Assembly: GCF_018326305.1 (NCBI RefSeq)
Contig: NZ_AP023416.1
Coordinates: forward strand, 248,001 to 312,000
Source of the DNA: Vescimonas fastidiosa
GTDB lineage: Bacteria > Bacillota > Clostridia > Oscillospirales > Oscillospiraceae
Length of the DNA: 64,000 nucleotides
Reading direction: 5' to 3'
Positions 61,298 to 64,000 of this stretch are shown here, piece after piece. The position numbers were made by a program, and so were the translations under genes. The notes below the pieces were generated by a model. That model saw only the letters and a program-made list of their open reading frames with translations. It was not told the origin of the DNA and made no database searches. Within the stretch, counting starts at the first letter, position 1. Every line of letters starts with the position of its first letter.

Positions 61298-61341
61298 ATG
61301 ATCGTGACCGTAAATGGCCCGATATGTAAAGTAACTCGCAT
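61264..61341 (-). CDS. 25-aa hydrophobic/basic peptide, candidate type I toxin C
   Basis: 25 residues: MRVTLHIGPFTVTIIV then KRRNRHSAK. Upstream leader nearly identical to copy B for about 90 bases, including the ribosome-site hairpin and the GGCGCTGC...GCGGTTGGCC stem. Promoter at 61404-61432. Confidence 0.72.
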   Translation of the reverse strand: MRVTLHIGPFTVTIIVKRRNRHSAK

Positions 61342-61403
61342 GAGCCTCACCCCCTTTCGGGTGGTGTGGCCAACCGCCTGCCGTTCGTGCAGCGCCTGGC
61401 GAA

Positions 61404-61432
61404 ATTATAGCAAAATACGGTAAACTTGTCAA
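61404..61432 (-). promoter_or_regulatory. Promoter of candidate toxin C
   Basis: Minus strand TTGACA, 17-bp spacer, TATAAT. Confidence 0.82.
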
Positions 61433-61435
61433 TAA

Positions 61436-61529
61436 AAAAGAAAACCGCCACCCTGGCCGGTGACGGTTTTCTAAGTTTATCTTAGCAAAATTTTCTAAGC
61501 CGGGCTAACCGCTTGTCGCAGTGCCTTTT
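61436..61529 (-). ncRNA. Solo copy of the antisense-type RNA (D), no peptide gene
   Basis: Minus strand: promoter TTGACA (61558-61563), 16 bp, TATAAT (61536-61541); then GGCACTGCGACAAGCGGTT and the 3' hairpin AAAACCGTCACC/GGTGGCGGTTTT followed by TTTTTT, a good terminator. No peptide frame lies opposite. More diverged in the middle than the other copies. Confidence 0.7.
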
Positions 61530-61535
61530 TTATTT

Positions 61536-61563
61536 ATTATAACGGGTTTTCGTTATTTGTCAA
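61536..61563 (-). promoter_or_regulatory. Promoter of solo RNA D
   Basis: Minus strand TTGACA, 16-bp spacer, TATAAT. Confidence 0.82.
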
Positions 61564-61583
61564 GGGGCGGCGTTCACCGGCCC

Positions 61584-62468
61584 TTATTTACTGTAATGGG
61601 TCCCTACCCAGTGGCGGGTGTGGTCTATGAAGCAGCGGGTGGACAGGGACAGGGCGTTTTTGTCCTTCACGGCGATGCCGATGTTGCGGTAAAAGGACCG
61701 GGGCAGGGGACAGGCCACCAGGGGGTAGGGGCAGTGCTCCAGCTCCAGCTCCGGCATGATGCTGATGCCCAGGCCGTTGGAGACCATAGCCAGGATGGAA
61801 AGGTCGTCCCGAAGGATGTACTGGATATTGGGCCGCACCTGCAGACTGTCCAGCACCGCCTGAATCTCATAGTCGTCGCCCTCCTGCAGGAAGATGAAGG
61901 GCTCCGTGGACAGAGCCTCTAAGGGGAAGGGGTCCCGGCCGGCCAGGGGATGCCCATAGGACACGATGACCCGCCACTGGTCCCGGTGCAGCAGCCAGGT
62001 GTCCAGGGGCTGTATGGTGGGAAGGCTGGCAAAGCAGCAGTCCGCCTTGCCGCTGAGCACCGCCTCCTCCAGCTCCGCATTTTCCACAAAGGGCAGCAGC
62101 TCGAACTCAATATGGGGGTGTACCTCCCGAAAGGACTTCAGCAGGTACGGCAGCCACTGGATGGACACGCTGCTGAAGGTGGCCACCCGCACCAGGCCCG
62201 TGTCCAGACCCCGGAGGTCGGCGGCCTTTTGCTCCAGGCGGCGGGCGTCGTCCCACAGGGCCTGGATATAGGGCAGCAGAGCCCGGCCATCGGCGGTGAG
62301 GGTCACGCCGCTGCGGTTTCGGACGAACAGCGGCACCCCCAGCTCGCTCTCCAGGGCGGCCACGGTGTGGCTGACCCCGGACTGGGTGAAGTGCAGCTCC
62401 TCCGCCGCCCGGGTAAAGCCCCCGCAGGCCGCCACCGTCAGAAAAACCTGGTATTTTGTCACGCTCAT
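61584..62468 (-). CDS. LysR-family transcriptional regulator
   Basis: 294 residues from ATG at 62468 (AGGAGGGG). HTH: YQVFLTVAACGGFTRAAEELHFTQSGVSHTVAALE in parts, then GVPLFVRNRSGVTLTADG. The periplasmic-binding-like effector domain (90-294) starts VRVATFSSVSIQWLPYLL. Target genes are unknown; the 26-residue peptide gene and MATE exporter lie upstream. Confidence 0.92.
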   Translation of the reverse strand: MSVTKYQVFLTVAACGGFTRAAEELHFTQSGVSHTVAALESELGVPLFVRNRSGVTLTADGRALLPYIQALWDDARRLEQKAADLRGLDTGLVRVATFSSVSIQWLPYLLKSFREVHPHIEFELLPFVENAELEEAVLSGKADCCFASLPTIQPLDTWLLHRDQWRVIVSYGHPLAGRDPFPLEALSTEPFIFLQEGDDYEIQAVLDSLQVRPNIQYILRDDLSILAMVSNGLGISIMPELELEHCPYPLVACPLPRSFYRNIGIAVKDKNALSLSTRCFIDHTRHWVGTHYSK

Positions 62469-62490
62469 GGCGCACCCCCTCCTTTTGAGG

Positions 62491-62680
62491 CTGTCGAAAA
62501 ATCCTTCAGATTTTTCCGACAAAAGGTTTGCAGCCTGCTGCGCGCATAATTTTGCCACCTTGCGGCAAAATTCCACACTTGCAGTCTGAGAGGTATTTTT
62601 CCCCACGCGCATGTCGCGGTGAAAAATGATTTTAATTTTCCGCGTCTGCGGACGCGAACTCTGCGAGGCTTTTTGGCAGC
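62491..62680. repeat. CGACAAAAG hairpin element, copy 3 (long form)
   Basis: CTGTCGAAAAATC-CTTCA-GATTTTTCCGACA then AAAAGG at one end; CCGCGTC-TGCG-GACGCG and AACTCTGCGAGGC at the other. The two halves are separated by about 110 bp with further short hairpins (TTTTGCC-ACCTTGC-GGCAAAA). No gene is seen in 62469-62836. Confidence 0.6.
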
Positions 62681-62755
62681 CTATTGCTTAATTATTATAG
62701 CACATCTGCGTGTCAGGCACAAGTAAATTTCATGAAAATGATGAATAACATTCGT

Positions 62756-62784
62756 TTTACAAATTGCTAAGATTCTGCTAATAT
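62756..62784 (+). promoter_or_regulatory. Promoter of the 26-aa peptide gene
   Basis: TTTACA, 17-bp spacer, TAATAT, about 50 bp before the ATG. Confidence 0.65.
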
Positions 62785-62836
62785 GAAATCAACCCGAACA
62801 GGGAAAACCTGAAATAAGAAAAAGGAGGTCAGAACA

Positions 62837-62917
62837 ATGATCCTGAATGTTATTTTGGCCGCTTTGGCGGGTATTTTGGCAGTGGTGGGTATCGTTTCTG
62901 CTGCCACGAAGAGCTAA
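62837..62917 (+). CDS. 26-aa single-helix membrane peptide, unknown
   Basis: 26 residues: MILNVILAALAGILAVV then GIVSAATKS. AAAGGAGG nine bases before ATG is one of the strongest ribosome sites in the window. Own promoter (62756-62784) and own terminator (62979-63010) make it a stand-alone gene. Nearly all hydrophobic with a short polar end, like small membrane regulators or holin-like toxins. No family recognised. Confidence 0.65.
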   Translation: MILNVILAALAGILAVVGIVSAATKS

Positions 62918-62978
62918 GTAAGTACAAGAAGTCTGTTCTTTCCCATAGTAAATTCTTCCCCTCCCCCTCTTAAACAGG

Positions 62979-63010
62979 AAAAGGACCGCTCCAACGGGAG
63001 CGGTCCTTTT
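62979..63010. terminator. Terminator after the 26-aa peptide gene
   Basis: AAAAGGACCGCTCC-AACG-GGAGCGGTCCTTTT, perfect 14-bp stem. Confidence 0.88.
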
Positions 63011-63015
63011 CCTGC

Positions 63016-63079
63016 CTGTCGAAGAACCCTTCGGTCTTTGCCGCCTGCGGGCGGCAAACTCTGCGAGGCGCTTTGACAG
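63016..63079. repeat. CGACAAAAG-type element, copy 4 (short form)
   Basis: CCTGTCGAAGAACCCTTCGG, GCCGCC-TGCG-GGCGGC, AACTCTGCGAGGC and closing GACAGG. The ends CCTGTC/GACAGG pair, so the whole element folds as one unit. Confidence 0.6.
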
Positions 63080-63088
63080 GATACAATG

Positions 63089-64000
63089 TTAAGCCGGGAT
63101 TTCCGGGCCATTTTCGGGCAGCTTGGAGATCAGGGTGCGGTACAGACGCCGGTAGCACAGCAGGGTCACGCCCAGGGAGAACACCTCCGCAATGGGGTAG
63201 CACCACCAGACCAGGTTGTCGTTGCCCATGCTGTGGCCGATCTGCGCCAGGACGAAGGCCACGGGGATCAGCAGCACCAGCTGGCGGATGAAGGACACGA
63301 TCAGCGAATACATAGACTTGCCCAGGGCCTGGAAACAGCCCCCCAGGGCGATGCAGGCCCCGGCCATGCAGAAGCTCAGGGAGATGATGCGCAGAGCCGG
63401 GATGCCCACGGACATCATGGTGTCCGTGGCCTTGAAAATTTTCAGCAGGGTGCCGGGGAAGAGCTGGAAAATCACCATGCCCAGGACCATCACGCAGGAG
63501 GCATAGACGGTGCTGCGCTTGATGGTCTCGATCATGCGGCGGCGCTGCTGGGCGCCGTAGTTAAAGGCGATGATGGGGATGACGCCGTTATTCAGGCCGA
63601 ACACGGGCATGAACACAAAGCTATTGAGCTTGAAGTAGATACCGAAGGCCGTGGCGGCGGTTTCCCGGGCGGAGTGATAGGTGATGAGGATCTTGTTCAT
63701 CAGGAAGGTCATCACCGAGCCAATAGCCATCATCACCACCGACGGCAGGCCGATGGCGTAAATGCTGCCGATGATGGACCAGTTGGGCCGGAAGCCTCGG
63801 AACACCAGGTGGATCTCCGGATTCTTCTTCAGATTCAGCACCAGGGCAAAGATGCAGGCAAAAACCTGCCCGATGACCGTGGCAACGGCCGCCCCGGCTA
63901 CACCCATCTTGAACACGAAGATGAAAATGGGGTCCAGGATGATGTTGATAACGGCCCCGGTCCCCTGGGTATACATGGAGAGAATGCTGTGGCCGGTGCC
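63089..64000 (-). CDS. MATE-family exporter, 5' part outside the window
   Basis: 304 codons seen, open to the right edge (codons TGHSILSMYTQG precede the first internal Met). Multiple membrane helices and MATE-like segments: INIILDPIFIFVFKMGVAGAAVATVIGQ in parts, GLNNGVIPIIAFNYGA, ALGKSMYSL. Exports drugs or metabolites using Na+ or H+. Substrate unknown. Confidence 0.9.
   Translation of the reverse strand, partial: GTGHSILSMYTQGTGAVINIILDPIFIFVFKMGVAGAAVATVIGQVFACIFALVLNLKKNPEIHLVFRGFRPNWSIIGSIYAIGLPSVVMMAIGSVMTFLMNKILITYHSARETAATAFGIYFKLNSFVFMPVFGLNNGVIPIIAFNYGAQQRRRMIETIKRSTVYASCVMVLGMVIFQLFPGTLLKIFKATDTMMSVGIPALRIISLSFCMAGACIALGGCFQALGKSMYSLIVSFIRQLVLLIPVAFVLAQIGHSMGNDNLVWWCYPIAEVFSLGVTLLCYRRLYRTLISKLPENGPEIPA

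Overview
The window is a GC-rich stretch of a Clostridia chromosome. It most resembles the Oscillospirales (Ruminococcaceae-like gut anaerobes): Firmicute origin-region gene order, S4/YaaA and RemB next to RecF, butyrate kinase, pyruvate phosphate dikinase, SepF/DivIVA, and strong GGAGG ribosome binding sites. Genus assignment is inference. The chromosomal origin lies inside it: the jag-yidC-yidD-rnpA-rpmH genes run leftward, dnaA-dnaN-yaaA-recF-remB-gyrB-gyrA run rightward, and DnaA boxes plus an AT-rich unwinding stretch sit between dnaA and dnaN (49927-50110).

Layout. 1-6550: right end of a prophage (tail protein, holin, endolysin, then a run of small phage proteins), ending beside a minus-strand tRNA-Val(GAC) at 6631-6706 that is a plausible attachment site. 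7.2-9.1 kb: a decayed lactate permease and an L-lactate/2-hydroxyacid dehydrogenase. 10-21.7 kb: miaB, mutL, mutS, miaA, hfq, a membrane-fusion protein, then yggS-sepF-divIVA. 22-31.5 kb: HAD phosphatases, ROK glucokinase, ppdK, holB-ricT, butyrate kinase. 31.5-33.2 kb: peptide deformylase and a small island of a Cro-type regulator with two unknown genes. 33.2-43.6 kb: lepA, an XRE regulator, an M23/LysM/G5 peptidase, a nitroreductase with metG (T-box leader upstream), then xthA, a monooxygenase-like protein and tatD. 44.3-60.8 kb: origin region, trmO, rnhA, nadE. 61.5-64 kb: LysR regulator, a 26-residue membrane peptide gene, and the end of a MATE exporter.

Two things stand out. First, a repeated module at 43.9-44.3 and 60.8-61.6 kb encodes a 25-residue hydrophobic/basic peptide on one strand and a short RNA from a strong promoter on the other. 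The two overlap at the 3' end of the peptide gene, and the peptide's ribosome binding site lies inside a hairpin. This is the architecture of a type I toxin-antitoxin system; three complete copies and two RNA-only copies are present. Second, almost every larger intergenic gap is filled by a mosaic of short perfect hairpins with constant outer ends and variable inner stems, joined by a common linker. Three loci carry the same 118-nt module exactly in the loop of one hairpin type. The mosaic separates dnaA from its best upstream promoter and metG from its T-box. It is absent from the prophage.
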